DNA of 64,000 nt from Flavobacterium fluvii (GCF_900129545.1 NZ_FQWB01000001.1:558001-622000), one strand, 5' to 3'; counted from the stretch's first letter, positions 8,837 to 17,596 are shown. Notes: generated by a model from the sequence alone, not told the origin. Translations and numbers: made by a program.

Positions 8837-9583
8837 ATGAATTATATACTTACGGGAATTGAATTACATCCTGATTTAGGCTTTGGAATTACAGCTGATT
8901 CATATTACAAAAGCGCTGAACATTTAATGACTAATCATTTTGAACATTATGATGCAACACAACAAGCAGAAATGCCTCAAAATTTCCTTTTTAGACATTG
9001 CATAGAATTATATTTAAAATCTCTTATAATAATTTTTCACAAAAAACTTGAAATTAATTACGGGAGCGTAGATTTTAATAGTGACGACCCCGAAGTTTTT
9101 ATTGATGGCAAATGGCGAAAATTGTACTCTTCTCACTTCATTGACAAACTCTATGAATATTGGTTAAACAATTTACTACTTCCAAACATTCAAAAATTAA
9201 ATGAATTAGCACCTAAAGGTGATTGGCAAGAATATAAAATAATAACAAATCTATTTAAGACTATTTCAAAATACGACCAAGATAGTTCATATTTCAGATA
9301 CCCGATAACAAAAAATTCAGCATTAGATATTGAAAAAAACACAATGCAGAAATTTAAAGCAACGGACAATCTCGAGGGTTTAATAAAAGAAATACAAGAA
9401 AAAAAAGGGTCAAAAAAAGGTGGATTAACAATGCTTGTTTTTGACGATGAAGATAATATAACTGAAGCTTTTCACAAAGCTGAAAGTGTTCTTCCAGAGG
9501 TTAGAGATGCATTAAATGAAGTTGCATCTTATTTTCACGGAATTCATATAATGACTAGACTTACTCTTTGTAGTGGAATGTAA
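8837..9583 (+). CDS. Orphan hypothetical protein, possibly HEPN-like helical domain
   Basis: A 248-residue protein with no recognised family. Its mostly helical N-terminal third contains FLFRHCIELYLKSLIIIFHK, resembling the packed helix of HEPN-type or nucleotidyltransferase-partner domains, but a diagnostic catalytic R-x4-H cannot be established. The gene is visibly richer in A+T and AAT/AAA codons than its neighbours. It is bracketed by inverted CAGT-type repeats and has no functional link to its flanks. All this suggests an accessory gene acquired by transfer. The HEPN idea is weak inference. Confidence 0.7.
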   Translation: MNYILTGIELHPDLGFGITADSYYKSAEHLMTNHFEHYDATQQAEMPQNFLFRHCIELYLKSLIIIFHKKLEINYGSVDFNSDDPEVFIDGKWRKLYSSHFIDKLYEYWLNNLLLPNIQKLNELAPKGDWQEYKIITNLFKTISKYDQDSSYFRYPITKNSALDIEKNTMQKFKATDNLEGLIKEIQEKKGSKKGGLTMLVFDDEDNITEAFHKAESVLPEVRDALNEVASYFHGIHIMTRLTLCSGM

Positions 9584-9644
9584 ATAAAAAGCTCAGCCAT
9601 CGACAGCTACTACAGCGTTAGAATAGAAAAATTAGTCTATTATT

Positions 9645-9680
9645 TAAACTGCAAACTGAACACTGCTTACTGAATACTAC
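9645..9680 (-). repeat. CAGT-type dispersed intergenic repeat, copy 3 (inverted)
   Basis: Reads AAACTGCAAACTGAACACTG then CTTACTGAATACTACT. Its complement matches copies 1 and 2, including GCAGTGTTCAGTTTGCAG. It lies between convergent genes and its last few bases overlap the end of the HD-domain gene. Confidence 0.65.
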
Positions 9681-10330
9681 TTCTCCCCGTCCCATTCCGC
9701 ATAGAACTGCGAAAGGAAACCTTCCATATAACGATGTCTTTCTTGGGCAATTTGTTTCCCGGTTTCGGTATTCATCTTGTCCTTCAACAACAATAATTTT
9801 TCGTAGAAATGATTGAGTGTTGGTGCTTGGTTATTTTTATATTCTTCCTTGCTCATGCGAAGATTTGGAGCAATTTTAGGATTGTATAGCGGTCTGTTTT
9901 TGAAACCTCCATAATTGAACGTTCTGGCAATGCCAATGGCACCAATGGCGTCCAAACGGTCTGCGTCTTGAACGATATTCAATTCGACAGAAGAGAATAC
10001 TTTTTCTGTATTTCCTCCCTTAAAAGATATGTTTTCAATAATATTGATGACGTGCTGGATTGAAGCTTCGTCAACATTATTGGATGACAAAAATTCACGG
10101 GCGATTTTTGGACCAACGGTTTCGTCTCCATCATGAAATTTGCTGTCGGCGATATCATGAAGCAAGGCTCCTAATTTAACGATTTCAACGTCACAAACTT
10201 CACCATCGGCAATTAGCAAAGCATTTTTATACACTCTTTCAATGTGAAACCAGTCGTGTCCTCCTTCGGCATTTTCTAGTTTGTGTTTTACAAAAAGGAT
10301 TGTTTTATTTACTAAATCTGGTCTAATCAT
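9677..10330 (-). CDS. HD-domain phosphohydrolase
   Basis: A 217-residue metal-dependent phosphohydrolase of the HD superfamily (YpgQ-like), likely acting on nucleotides or related phosphates in the cytoplasm. Metal ligands are visible: GGHDWFHIERV near residue 23, LGALLHDIADSKFHDGDE near residue 54, and VQDADRLDAIGAIGIARTFN near residue 125. Later YNNQAPTLNHFYEKLLLLKD matches this subfamily. It is convergent with the orphan gene and 91 bp upstream of the desaturase stop. The exact substrate is not deducible. Confidence 0.85.
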   Translation of the reverse strand: MIRPDLVNKTILFVKHKLENAEGGHDWFHIERVYKNALLIADGEVCDVEIVKLGALLHDIADSKFHDGDETVGPKIAREFLSSNNVDEASIQHVINIIENISFKGGNTEKVFSSVELNIVQDADRLDAIGAIGIARTFNYGGFKNRPLYNPKIAPNLRMSKEEYKNNQAPTLNHFYEKLLLLKDKMNTETGKQIAQERHRYMEGFLSQFYAEWDGEK

Positions 10331-10421
10331 GTTTTGGTATGTTAAAAAAAAGCTGATTTTAAAGTGTTAAACTCAAAAATCAGCAATTCAATATTTTAAA
10401 ATAATTTCAAAAATCTGAAAT

Positions 10422-11408
10422 TTACAATCTCGCCGGTTCTACCCATTTGAATTGAAATGACTCTTGAGGAATGACTAATCTTTCCGAAATTCTGGCCATT
10501 CGAGCCGGTAATTTCATCAAATAATCTCTTGCTTTTTCGGCTTCATCAGTCAAGCTTCCAATTTTGTCGATTTCCCATTTTTCGACTAATTTTTGCATGA
10601 TGTCCACATAATCATTGGCGGTATAAACCCCAATTCGTTGTGCAGAATCCGAAAAATGTTCGAAAGCAGAACTGATTTTTTGTCCTGATTCTCTCAAGAA
10701 ATGTGCCGGCATCACAATTTTGGCTTTCATCATGTATTGAAAAGCAAGCATCATTTCGCTTGGATCAATTTTGAAAATTTGGTTTACAAATTCGCTGTAC
10801 GCAAGGTGATGGCGCATTTCGTCACCGGCAACCATCTTGCACATTTTGGCTAATTTGGTGTCACCATAACTTTTTGCCAATTGCGAAACCCTGTTGTGGG
10901 AAACATAAGTCGCCAATTCTTGAAAGCTGGTGTAAACAAAGTTTTTGTACGGATCTCTTCCAGTTCCGATGTCGAAACCGTCGTTTATCAAGTGTTGCGT
11001 AGTCATTTCGATTTCGCGCATATTCACGCGACCCGACAAATAAAGGTATTTGTTCAGCAAATCCCCGTGACGATTTTCTTCTCCTGTCCATTGGCGAACC
11101 CATTTGGCCCAACCGTTTCTTTCCAGATTATCCACGCCCTCCACTTCCATCAACCAGTTTTCGTAGGTTGGCAAAGCTTCTTCGGTAATCATGTCCCCTA
11201 CCATTGCAACCCAAAAGTCATAAGGCAAATCTTTGGAGATTTCTCTAAGCTCTTTAACTTCTTCCAGAAAATTATCACTTTCTGAATTGGGCAAAAAATC
11301 AGCCGGTTGCCAAATTTTTTCCACTGGAATTAAATATTGGTCAACATATGCGCTGACGTTTTTTTCTAGAAGTTGCATTACTTCTAATCGTATGTTTTTA
11401 ATTGACAT
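10422..11408 (-). CDS. Acyl-ACP desaturase (di-iron)
   Basis: Soluble di-iron desaturase of the type 2 family, introducing a double bond into acyl-ACP. In 328 residues the two iron-binding motifs are present: WTGEENRHGDLL near residue 130 and VAGDEMRHHLAYSEF near residue 215. ELATYVSHNRVSQLAKSYGD lies between them. Two PlsC acyltransferase genes lie upstream on the same strand, consistent with a membrane-lipid function for the neighbourhood. A TAACTTTG -7 box sits in the 66-bp gap upstream. Confidence 0.92.
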   Translation of the reverse strand: MSIKNIRLEVMQLLEKNVSAYVDQYLIPVEKIWQPADFLPNSESDNFLEEVKELREISKDLPYDFWVAMVGDMITEEALPTYENWLMEVEGVDNLERNGWAKWVRQWTGEENRHGDLLNKYLYLSGRVNMREIEMTTQHLINDGFDIGTGRDPYKNFVYTSFQELATYVSHNRVSQLAKSYGDTKLAKMCKMVAGDEMRHHLAYSEFVNQIFKIDPSEMMLAFQYMMKAKIVMPAHFLRESGQKISSAFEHFSDSAQRIGVYTANDYVDIMQKLVEKWEIDKIGSLTDEAEKARDYLMKLPARMARISERLVIPQESFQFKWVEPARL

Positions 11409-11458
11409 ATGTGTTTTTGGTTTATTATTTTTAGCTTGGGATTTCTCCCAAGAATATG

Positions 11459-11466
11459 CAAAGTTA
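11459..11466 (-). promoter_or_regulatory. Putative -7 box for the acyl-ACP desaturase gene
   Basis: Minus-strand TAACTTTG matches TAnnTTTG exactly, 50 bp before the start codon and just past the plsC stop, suggesting separate transcription. Confidence 0.4.
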
Positions 11467-11474
11467 GCACATTT

Positions 11475-12209
11475 TTAAACTTTTATACCTTGAACGATAG
11501 CATTTTCTGTTTTCGACATCAAATCTTCAAAGACGTAATCCTTTACGGACATCGCTTCGTGAATCGTAAAAGTAATGTGGTTTCCCAACCCATACGGGAA
11601 AAACCCAAATCGAAAGAACTTCCAGGAATTATTGATGGTTATGGGAACAACGTAAGCTGATGGTGCATATTTACACAATATTTTCAATCCGCTTTGTGCA
11701 AATTCTTTAGGTTTACCTGTTTTGGTTCTGGTGCCTTCCGGAAAAATGACTGCCGAGCGTTTGTGTTTTTCAATGTATTGCGACATTCCTTTTATTAATG
11801 GAATCGCTTGTTTTGGATCTTGTCTATCAATAAGTACTGATCCTCCGTGTCTCAAATTATAGGAAACACTTGGAATTCCTTTTCCCAATTCTATTTTGCT
11901 TACAAATTTTGGGTGAAATTTTCTCAAAAACCATATCATTCCAATAATATCATACATTCCTTGATGATTTGCAACAAAAATGATGGGAACTCCCGTTGGA
12001 ATATTTTCTCTCCCTTCGATTTTAAAGTTGTTAAACAAAACGTGTCCGATTCTCAACAAGACAAGATTCATGTAATCAACCGTTTTTTTATGGGCTTGAT
12101 ACCCAAAAACATTGAAACAAATCCATTGTATGGGATGAAAAATAACCAATGTCAAAAGGAATAACAGAATGGCAATAAAGGATATTGGATAGGATATAAT
12201 TTTTTGCAT
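11475..12209 (-). CDS. plsC: 1-acylglycerol-3-phosphate acyltransferase (PlsC family), copy A
   Basis: Acylates lysophosphatidic acid to phosphatidic acid at the inner membrane. It has 244 residues: an N-terminal hydrophobic segment (about 6-34), the catalytic HX4D motif in FVANHQGMYDIIGMIWFL, SVLIDRQDPKQAI, and the acyl-acceptor motif VIFPEGTRTKTGKPKEFA. It is clearly paralogous to the gene 138 bp upstream (same length, many identical blocks), pointing to a tandem duplication followed by divergence. Which copy is the main enzyme cannot be told. Confidence 0.92.
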   Translation of the reverse strand: MQKIISYPISFIAILLFLLTLVIFHPIQWICFNVFGYQAHKKTVDYMNLVLLRIGHVLFNNFKIEGRENIPTGVPIIFVANHQGMYDIIGMIWFLRKFHPKFVSKIELGKGIPSVSYNLRHGGSVLIDRQDPKQAIPLIKGMSQYIEKHKRSAVIFPEGTRTKTGKPKEFAQSGLKILCKYAPSAYVVPITINNSWKFFRFGFFPYGLGNHITFTIHEAMSVKDYVFEDLMSKTENAIVQGIKV

Positions 12210-12225
12210 TATGTGATTTTTTTGG

Positions 12226-12233
12226 CAAAAATA
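12226..12233 (-). promoter_or_regulatory. Putative -7 box for plsC copy A
   Basis: Minus-strand TATTTTTG, an exact TAnnTTTG match 16 bp before the start codon, implying a very short leader. Confidence 0.4.
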
Positions 12234-12272
12234 GGAAATATATTTTGTTTGTTGTAGCTACCGGTGAGTCTA

Positions 12273-12289
12273 AGGTGTTATTAACACCT
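12273..12289. promoter_or_regulatory. Perfect 17-bp palindrome between the two plsC genes
   Basis: AGGTGTTATTAACACCT: two 8-bp arms around a single central base. It has no following T-run on either strand, so an operator is likelier than a terminator. No regulator is adjacent. Confidence 0.4.
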
Positions 12290-12347
12290 CTCTTTTGAAC
12301 AGGAAAATATTATCCCTGTATTTTTATGGTTCATTATGTTCTATGAA

Positions 12348-13082
12348 TTAGACTTTTATTCCTTCCACAATTGCTTTTTCAGTCTTCTTTAAAATCTCGA
12401 CAAATGTATAATCACCCACTTTTAATGGTTTGTGAACCGTAAAAAAAAGGTGGTTGCCAACACTTAAAGGAAAATAACCATATTGATACACTTTCCAGGA
12501 ATTATTGATGCTGATGGGAACAATATAGGCCGATGGGGCATATTTACACAATATTTTCAACCCACTTTCGGCAAATTCGTTTGGTATTCCTGTTTTGCTT
12601 CTGGTGCCTTCCGGAAAAATAACTGCCGAACGTTTTTCTTTTTCGATGTATTCTGCCAAAGATTTTATCATCGGAATGGCTTGTTTGGGATTGCTTCTGT
12701 CGATAAGCACATATTTGCTGTGTCGCAGATTATAGGAAATAGCCGGAATGCCTTTGCCCAATTCTTTTTTGGTCACGAAAGCCACGTGAAAATGCCTCAA
12801 ATACCAAATAATTCCACCGGTGTCCAACAAACTTTGATGGTTGGCCACAAAGATAATCGGGACATTTTTTGGGATTAATTCCCGGTTTTCAAAAGTATAT
12901 CTCGTGCCTAAAATATGGGTGCATTTCAGGGTAAAATAAGCGATGTAATCAAAACATACTTTTAGTCCTTTGTCTCCAAAAATCTTATAAACTACCCACT
13001 GAATGATATGGATAGTACACAAAACCACTAAATAAGCGAAATAATAAATTAGTGTTATTGGGTATAATAAAATTTTCCTCAT
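12348..13082 (-). CDS. plsC: 1-acylglycerol-3-phosphate acyltransferase (PlsC family), copy B
   Basis: Second 244-residue PlsC-type acyltransferase, paralogous to the downstream copy. It has an N-terminal membrane segment (about 7-33), HX4D in FVANHQSLLDTGGIIWYLRH, KYVLIDRSNPKQAI, VIFPEGTRSKTGIPNEFA and a shared GLKILCKYAPSAY block. Both copies end EGIKV/QGIKV. It is divergent from rnpA across 127 bp. Keeping two copies may reflect different acyl-chain preferences, such as iso-branched against unsaturated; this is speculation. Confidence 0.92.
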   Translation of the reverse strand: MRKILLYPITLIYYFAYLVVLCTIHIIQWVVYKIFGDKGLKVCFDYIAYFTLKCTHILGTRYTFENRELIPKNVPIIFVANHQSLLDTGGIIWYLRHFHVAFVTKKELGKGIPAISYNLRHSKYVLIDRSNPKQAIPMIKSLAEYIEKEKRSAVIFPEGTRSKTGIPNEFAESGLKILCKYAPSAYIVPISINNSWKVYQYGYFPLSVGNHLFFTVHKPLKVGDYTFVEILKKTEKAIVEGIKV

Positions 13083-13101
13083 TCTTTTTTTGGATTACGC
13101 A

Positions 13102-13109
13102 CAAAAGTA
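13102..13109 (-). promoter_or_regulatory. Putative -7 box for plsC copy B
   Basis: Minus-strand TACTTTTG, exact TAnnTTTG match 19 bp before the start codon. Confidence 0.4.
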
Positions 13110-13169
13110 ATAAATATTCTTGGCGTTCGATTTTAATCCCTAACAATTATGCCGTTTAGGGTTTAATTG

Positions 13170-13177
13170 TACCTTTG
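13170..13177 (+). promoter_or_regulatory. Putative -7 box for rnpA
   Basis: TACCTTTG, exact TAnnTTTG match 32 bp before the rnpA ATG. The -33 element is not obvious. Confidence 0.45.
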
Positions 13178-13209
13178 TCCCCTAAATCTTTGCATTTTTT
13201 CAAAATAAA

Positions 13210-13602
13210 ATGAAATTCACTTATCCCAAACCCGAAAAGCTTAAAAGTAAAATCACGATAGATTTGCTTTTTTCCAAAGGCAAATCCGTGTCCAAATATC
13301 CTTTGAGACTGGTTTTTGTGGAAAGTGATTATGGCATTCCCGAAGGTTCAGGCCAAAAAATAAAAATGGGCGTTTCGGTTTCCAAGAAATACTTCAAACA
13401 CGCCGTGGATCGCAATTATTTCAAGCGTGTGCTTCGCGAAACCTATCGTTTGAACAAGCATTTGCTCATTGATAATCTTGACAAGCCGTATGCCATAATG
13501 TTTTTTTACCAAACCAAAGAACGATTATCTTACGAGGAAATCAACAACAAGACCATTCAACTCTTTGAGAAGTTTGTTCTCCAGATTAAAAAAGAAGAAT
13601 AA
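13210..13602 (+). CDS. rnpA: Ribonuclease P protein component
   Basis: Protein subunit of RNase P, which matures tRNA 5' ends with the rnpB RNA. The 130-residue basic protein has the start of the family fold, MKFTYPKPEKLKSKITIDLL, and the central KMGVSVSKKYFKHAVDRNYF-KRVLRETYR motif, a variant of the RNR box. In many bacteria rnpA follows rpmH near the origin. Here it lies alone, 80 bp before an S41 protease gene. I saw no rpmH nearby. Confidence 0.9.
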   Translation: MKFTYPKPEKLKSKITIDLLFSKGKSVSKYPLRLVFVESDYGIPEGSGQKIKMGVSVSKKYFKHAVDRNYFKRVLRETYRLNKHLLIDNLDKPYAIMFFYQTKERLSYEEINNKTIQLFEKFVLQIKKEE

Positions 13603-13682
13603 CAACGTTTCCTTTGCGTACAAATTTTTTATTGGCGATTAATTCTTATTTTAGTGGTCTAAAACTAAGCCAATCCTAAAAT

Positions 13683-15320
13683 ATGACTTCTCCTTTCAAA
13701 AAAAAATTCATCCTTCCTGTCCTGGCTTCGGCATTTTTGTTTGTAGGCGTTAGTTTCAAAGACGATTTTTTTGAAATTGCCAAGCAAGTGGAAATATTCA
13801 CGACCCTTTTCAAGGAGTTGAACAATAATTATGTGGACGAAACCAACCCAGGTGATTTAATGGACAAAGCCATCAAGGGAATGTTGGTCAGTCTGGATCC
13901 TTACACGGTGTATTTCAACGAGCAGGATGTTGTCAAATTCAAAATCAACAACACCGGCGAATACACCGGAATTGGCGCACTGATAACCCGAAAAGAAGAC
14001 AAATTAATCATCCGCGAACCTTACAAAAATTTCCCTGCCGACAAAGCCGGTCTTAAAGCCGGGGACGAAGTGATTCAAATAGGCGATGTGCTTTTGTCTG
14101 ATTTCAAGGACGATGCCTCGCAACTTTTCAGGGGTGCCAAAAACACCAAAATCGATGTCAAATACATTCGCCAAGGCAAAACAAACACGACCCAAATCGT
14201 TCTGGACGAAGTGGAAATCAAATCGGTGCCGTTCTATGGAAAAATAGACGAGAAAACTGGTTACATCGTTTTGGCGCGTTTCAACCAAAAAGCTTCTTTT
14301 GAAACCAAACAGGCATTGGAACAATTAAAAAAAGAAGGAGCCGAGAGAATTGTTCTTGACTTAAGGGGAAATCCGGGTGGACTTTTGAATGAAGCAGTAA
14401 ATATTTGCAATTTATTTGTGCCGAAAAACGAAATCATCGTTACCACAAAATCAAAAATAGAGAAACACAACAACACCTACAAAACCTCCAAAGAACCTGT
14501 AGACACCGAGATTCCATTGGCTATTTTGGTCAACGGCTCGAGTGCCTCGGCTTCGGAAATTGTTTCGGGAGCTTTGCAGGACTTGGATCGCGCCGTGGTT
14601 ATTGGCAGCCGAAGTTTCGGAAAAGGATTGGTGCAAAGACCAGTGGATTTGACTTATGGAACCCAACTAAAAGTGACCATTTCCCGTTATTACACGCCTT
14701 CCGGAAGATGCATTCAAGCTTTGGATTATTCTCATAAAGACAAAAACGGAATCGCCACAAAAACGGATGCCAAGAATTACAACGCCTTCAAAACCCGCAA
14801 AGGCAGAACCGTTTATGATGGCGGCGGAATCCAGCCCGACATCGAACTGGAAGAAACCAAGCTGAGCCCAATAACTGCTGCCTTGGTGAAAAATGACGGG
14901 ATTTTCAATTATGTAACGGCTTATTATTACAAAAATCCAAATTTAGGCAATCAAATTCCAAACTTTTCGGATTCCGATTTCCTTGATTTCAAACAGTTTC
15001 TGAAAACCCAAAAATTTTCTTTTGACACCGATACGGAATTGGCACTGAAAAACACTTTGGCTGTTGCCAAAAAAGAAAAAGTAGACGAAAACATTAGTGC
15101 GGAATACCAACAATTACTGACTGCACTTCAAAAAAGTGAAGAAAAATTATTGGATAAAAATCAAAAGGAAATCAAAAATTTAATCACGGACGAAATCATT
15201 AAACGCTATCAATACCAAGAAGGTTTGTATCAATATTACCTGAAAAACAACTCCGAAATCAAGAAAGCCGTGAACGTTCTGAACAATAGTGCCGAATACA
15301 AAAGCATCTTGAAAATGTGA
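13683..15320 (+). CDS. S41-family C-terminal processing peptidase
   Basis: An envelope serine protease of the CtpA/Prc family, 545 residues. An N-terminal hydrophobic segment (about 9-24) acts as signal or anchor. A PDZ domain (about 92-170) contains TGIGALITRK, PADKAGLKAGDEVIQIGD. The catalytic domain has VLDLRGNPGGLLNEAV and the Ser-Lys dyad: NGSSASASEIVSGALQD (Ser289 by alignment to Prc, Asp300) and SFGKGLVQ (Lys314). A C-terminal helical extension (about 420-545) completes it. Likely roles are maturation or turnover of periplasmic proteins. The downstream OmpA-type gene overlaps its stop by one base, so the two are probably coupled. Confidence 0.93.
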   Translation: MTSPFKKKFILPVLASAFLFVGVSFKDDFFEIAKQVEIFTTLFKELNNNYVDETNPGDLMDKAIKGMLVSLDPYTVYFNEQDVVKFKINNTGEYTGIGALITRKEDKLIIREPYKNFPADKAGLKAGDEVIQIGDVLLSDFKDDASQLFRGAKNTKIDVKYIRQGKTNTTQIVLDEVEIKSVPFYGKIDEKTGYIVLARFNQKASFETKQALEQLKKEGAERIVLDLRGNPGGLLNEAVNICNLFVPKNEIIVTTKSKIEKHNNTYKTSKEPVDTEIPLAILVNGSSASASEIVSGALQDLDRAVVIGSRSFGKGLVQRPVDLTYGTQLKVTISRYYTPSGRCIQALDYSHKDKNGIATKTDAKNYNAFKTRKGRTVYDGGGIQPDIELEETKLSPITAALVKNDGIFNYVTAYYYKNPNLGNQIPNFSDSDFLDFKQFLKTQKFSFDTDTELALKNTLAVAKKEKVDENISAEYQQLLTALQKSEEKLLDKNQKEIKNLITDEIIKRYQYQEGLYQYYLKNNSEIKKAVNVLNNSAEYKSILKM

Positions 15321-16111
15321 TGAAAAGAGGGTTTCAAATACTGCTTTTTCTAACTTTTGGTTTTCTTTCAGCCCAAGAAAATGCCGTTCAATCCGTATAT
15401 TTTGAATTTGACAAATTCGTTTTGAACAAAAATGAAATAAATACAATCATTTACTTGGTCAACTCTCCCAATTCTTCCCAATTTGAATCCGTTCAACTTT
15501 ATGGTTATTGTGACGACCGGGGAAGCGAAGATTACAACAACAAATTGTCTGACAAAAGAGTGTCCACTGTCCAAAAAATACTGCTGGCAAACGGGATTTC
15601 ACAAAACAAGATTTTTATTTGCGAAGGCAAAGGACGAGTAAATCTGGATAAAGACACCGTGAAAAATTTGGAAAGAACACGCTATAAAAACAGGCGTGTC
15701 GATCTGGTTTTTGTCAAAAAATCGGTTTTTAATTATGTCCCTTCAAACCCAAAAGTGGGCGACCTCATCACTTTAGAATGGGTCCACTTCGAAATGGGTT
15801 CCAGCGTTCTTTCCATGGAAGCCAAGAAAGAATTGGACAGAACCATTGTTTCATTGGAAAAGCACAAGACACTTCGATTTGAAATTAAAGGCCACGTATG
15901 TTGTACCTCAAGCAAATATTCGGATGCAATTGACAAAGAGACCCAAAACAGGAATCTTTCGCTAAATAGAGCCAAAAACGTGTTTTCGTATCTTCGTTCC
16001 AAAGGAATAAGTCCATATCGAATGACTTATAAGGGGTATGGAAACCAATTTCCGCTTGGAAAAGGTGATGCGTTTGACAGAAGAGTGGAATTATTGATTA
16101 CTAAATTGTAA
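15320..16111 (+). CDS. Outer-membrane/periplasmic protein with two tandem OmpA-like domains
   Basis: A secreted 263-residue protein. The ATG at 15320 overlaps the protease stop (TGATG); a GTG three bases earlier is possible but less likely. A signal peptide (MKRGFQILLFLTFGFLSAQ) is followed by two peptidoglycan-binding-like OmpA folds. The first (about 25-135) runs VYFEFDKFVLNKNEIN to RTRYKNRRVDLVF; the second (about 150-263) runs WVHFEMGSSVLSMEAKKELD to FDRRVELLI. No beta-barrel or lipobox Cys is present, so how it is attached is unclear. Two OmpA modules could bridge peptidoglycan strands. Confidence 0.82.
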   Translation: MKRGFQILLFLTFGFLSAQENAVQSVYFEFDKFVLNKNEINTIIYLVNSPNSSQFESVQLYGYCDDRGSEDYNNKLSDKRVSTVQKILLANGISQNKIFICEGKGRVNLDKDTVKNLERTRYKNRRVDLVFVKKSVFNYVPSNPKVGDLITLEWVHFEMGSSVLSMEAKKELDRTIVSLEKHKTLRFEIKGHVCCTSSKYSDAIDKETQNRNLSLNRAKNVFSYLRSKGISPYRMTYKGYGNQFPLGKGDAFDRRVELLITKL

Positions 16112-16558
16112 TCATCCCCTTTTCATTTCTATATGCGGAATATCGTCTTCCAAATACATTTCGCTGGATTGGACAAATCCGTGGCTCTCGTAGAATTTCT
16201 TCAAATACAATTGCGCTCCAATGGTGATTTTGCTTTCGCCAAAATGATTCTTGATCCCGGCAATGGCTTCTCGCATCAGGTCTTGACCCCATTTTCTGTC
16301 CCGATAATTGGCATCGACAACCACTCTTCCTATCGAGGAATTTTCATAACTAATACCTGGTTTGAAAAGTCTTGAATAGGCCACGATTTTGCCATCGAAT
16401 TCGCCAAAAAGATGCAATGCCAGTTTGTCTTTTCCATCAATATCGAGGTAAACACAATTTTGTTCCACCACAAATATCTCGCTTCTCAACTTCAAAATAT
16501 CATACAGCTCGTTTACCGAAAGATCCTCAAAAGGTTTTATTTTCCATTGTATGCCCAT
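16112..16558 (-). CDS. GNAT acetyltransferase, ElaA-like
   Basis: A 148-residue cytoplasmic N-acetyltransferase of the ElaA group. It starts MGIQWKIKPFEDLSVNELYD and has the group-typical LRSEIFVVEQNCVYLDIDGKD. The acetyl-CoA region reads IGRVVVDANYRDRKWGQDLM. ElaA members acetylate unknown small molecules or proteins. Its stop codon abuts that of the convergent OmpA-type gene with no space between, so no separate terminator is possible. It is four bases after the DUF4837 start on the same strand. Confidence 0.86.
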   Translation of the reverse strand: MGIQWKIKPFEDLSVNELYDILKLRSEIFVVEQNCVYLDIDGKDKLALHLFGEFDGKIVAYSRLFKPGISYENSSIGRVVVDANYRDRKWGQDLMREAIAGIKNHFGESKITIGAQLYLKKFYESHGFVQSSEMYLEDDIPHIEMKRG

Positions 16559-16561
16559 AAC

Positions 16562-17539
16562 TTACTTTAAAATATCAATCGATTTAATAATGGCCTCTAA
16601 TTCGTGCATCAAATCGCGTTCAGCTTTTGAAGGCGAATAACAAAATCCTTCCAACACCAATATTCTATCGTGTTCCTTGTCTATTATGGCATAATTGACA
16701 AAAGGCCCCGACATAAAATCGTTTTTAAGCTCCCAAGTTCCCCTGGTTTCATAGGTTTCTATTCCGTTTAGCCTGGTTTTAAAAAGATAAGGGGCATAGC
16801 CATCTTCGGTAATCATGTGCGTGTCCAGTTCTGTCCCTCGAATGTATAAATCGCCTATGGAATCCCGCATTTTGACAATGTTTGCAATTTGATTGGGCGC
16901 TTTTTTGATCGAACTTATTGGAACTTCATAGATCAAAATACTGGTATTGCCACTGATAATTTCTTTTTTCAACCAGAGAAATTTACTTTTTTGTAGTGCA
17001 TACGAATAGCCAGAAGGAACTTTTAAGGAAATCTTGAATTTGTTCTTGATTATTATCGGATTGAGCAAAGATCGACTGTTGATTCTTTGGCTTTCGGCAA
17101 TTTCGGTTTCCTTTATGATTTGAATTATTTTGGGCGCATTTTTTTCAATGATTTCAAGAATGGCGGTATTTGTCATTCCAGAAATATGAAACACGTTTTG
17201 AGGGGAAGCGTATTGGTTTTTCTTTATGGTGAATTGCGTTTTGTTCTCTTTTTTGACAACGATAATCGTCCTGCTGTCTGTCATAAACCCTTCCATTAAT
17301 TTGGCGGGATATTGGTTTATCGTGAAAAGGGGCTCTTCTTGCGGCAAGGCAATAACGGGCGATGCAAACTTGTTTCTAATGCGGTCGCCAACCTCGCCAT
17401 TCCATAACTGGTCGTCGATTACAACCGAAATAGTGTTTATTTTTCCTGTCGCTTTTCTTGGCATGTCTTCCTCTTTCTTCTTACAAGAGAAAAACAAAAT
17501 CGAGAAAAAGCACAGCAATAAAAAAAGGTTTTTATTCAT
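16562..17539 (-). CDS. DUF4837-family lipoprotein
   Basis: A 325-residue exported lipoprotein of a Bacteroidota-specific family. The N-terminus has a hydrophobic stretch ending in a lipobox, LFFSCKKKEED (Cys near residue 19). The family-typical block ISVVIDDQLWNGEVGDRIRN follows, and later YAPYLFKTRLNGIETYETRG and WELKNDFMSGPF are conserved-looking. A charged KKKEED after the Cys resembles the surface-export signal of Bacteroidota lipoproteins, so surface exposure is plausible. No biochemical function is known to me. Confidence 0.83.
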   Translation of the reverse strand: MNKNLFLLLCFFSILFFSCKKKEEDMPRKATGKINTISVVIDDQLWNGEVGDRIRNKFASPVIALPQEEPLFTINQYPAKLMEGFMTDSRTIIVVKKENKTQFTIKKNQYASPQNVFHISGMTNTAILEIIEKNAPKIIQIIKETEIAESQRINSRSLLNPIIIKNKFKISLKVPSGYSYALQKSKFLWLKKEIISGNTSILIYEVPISSIKKAPNQIANIVKMRDSIGDLYIRGTELDTHMITEDGYAPYLFKTRLNGIETYETRGTWELKNDFMSGPFVNYAIIDKEHDRILVLEGFCYSPSKAERDLMHELEAIIKSIDILK

Positions 17540-17596
17540 TGATCCTGTAGTTAATTATCAAAGAAAGAGAAAAAAAGCCTTCGGAAGAATATTAGT

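Noticed and set aside
9584..9676. Possible terminator between the orphan gene and the HD-domain gene
   Set aside because: Only a 6-bp AATAGA/TCTATT stem without G/C or a T-run could be drawn; too weak to list.
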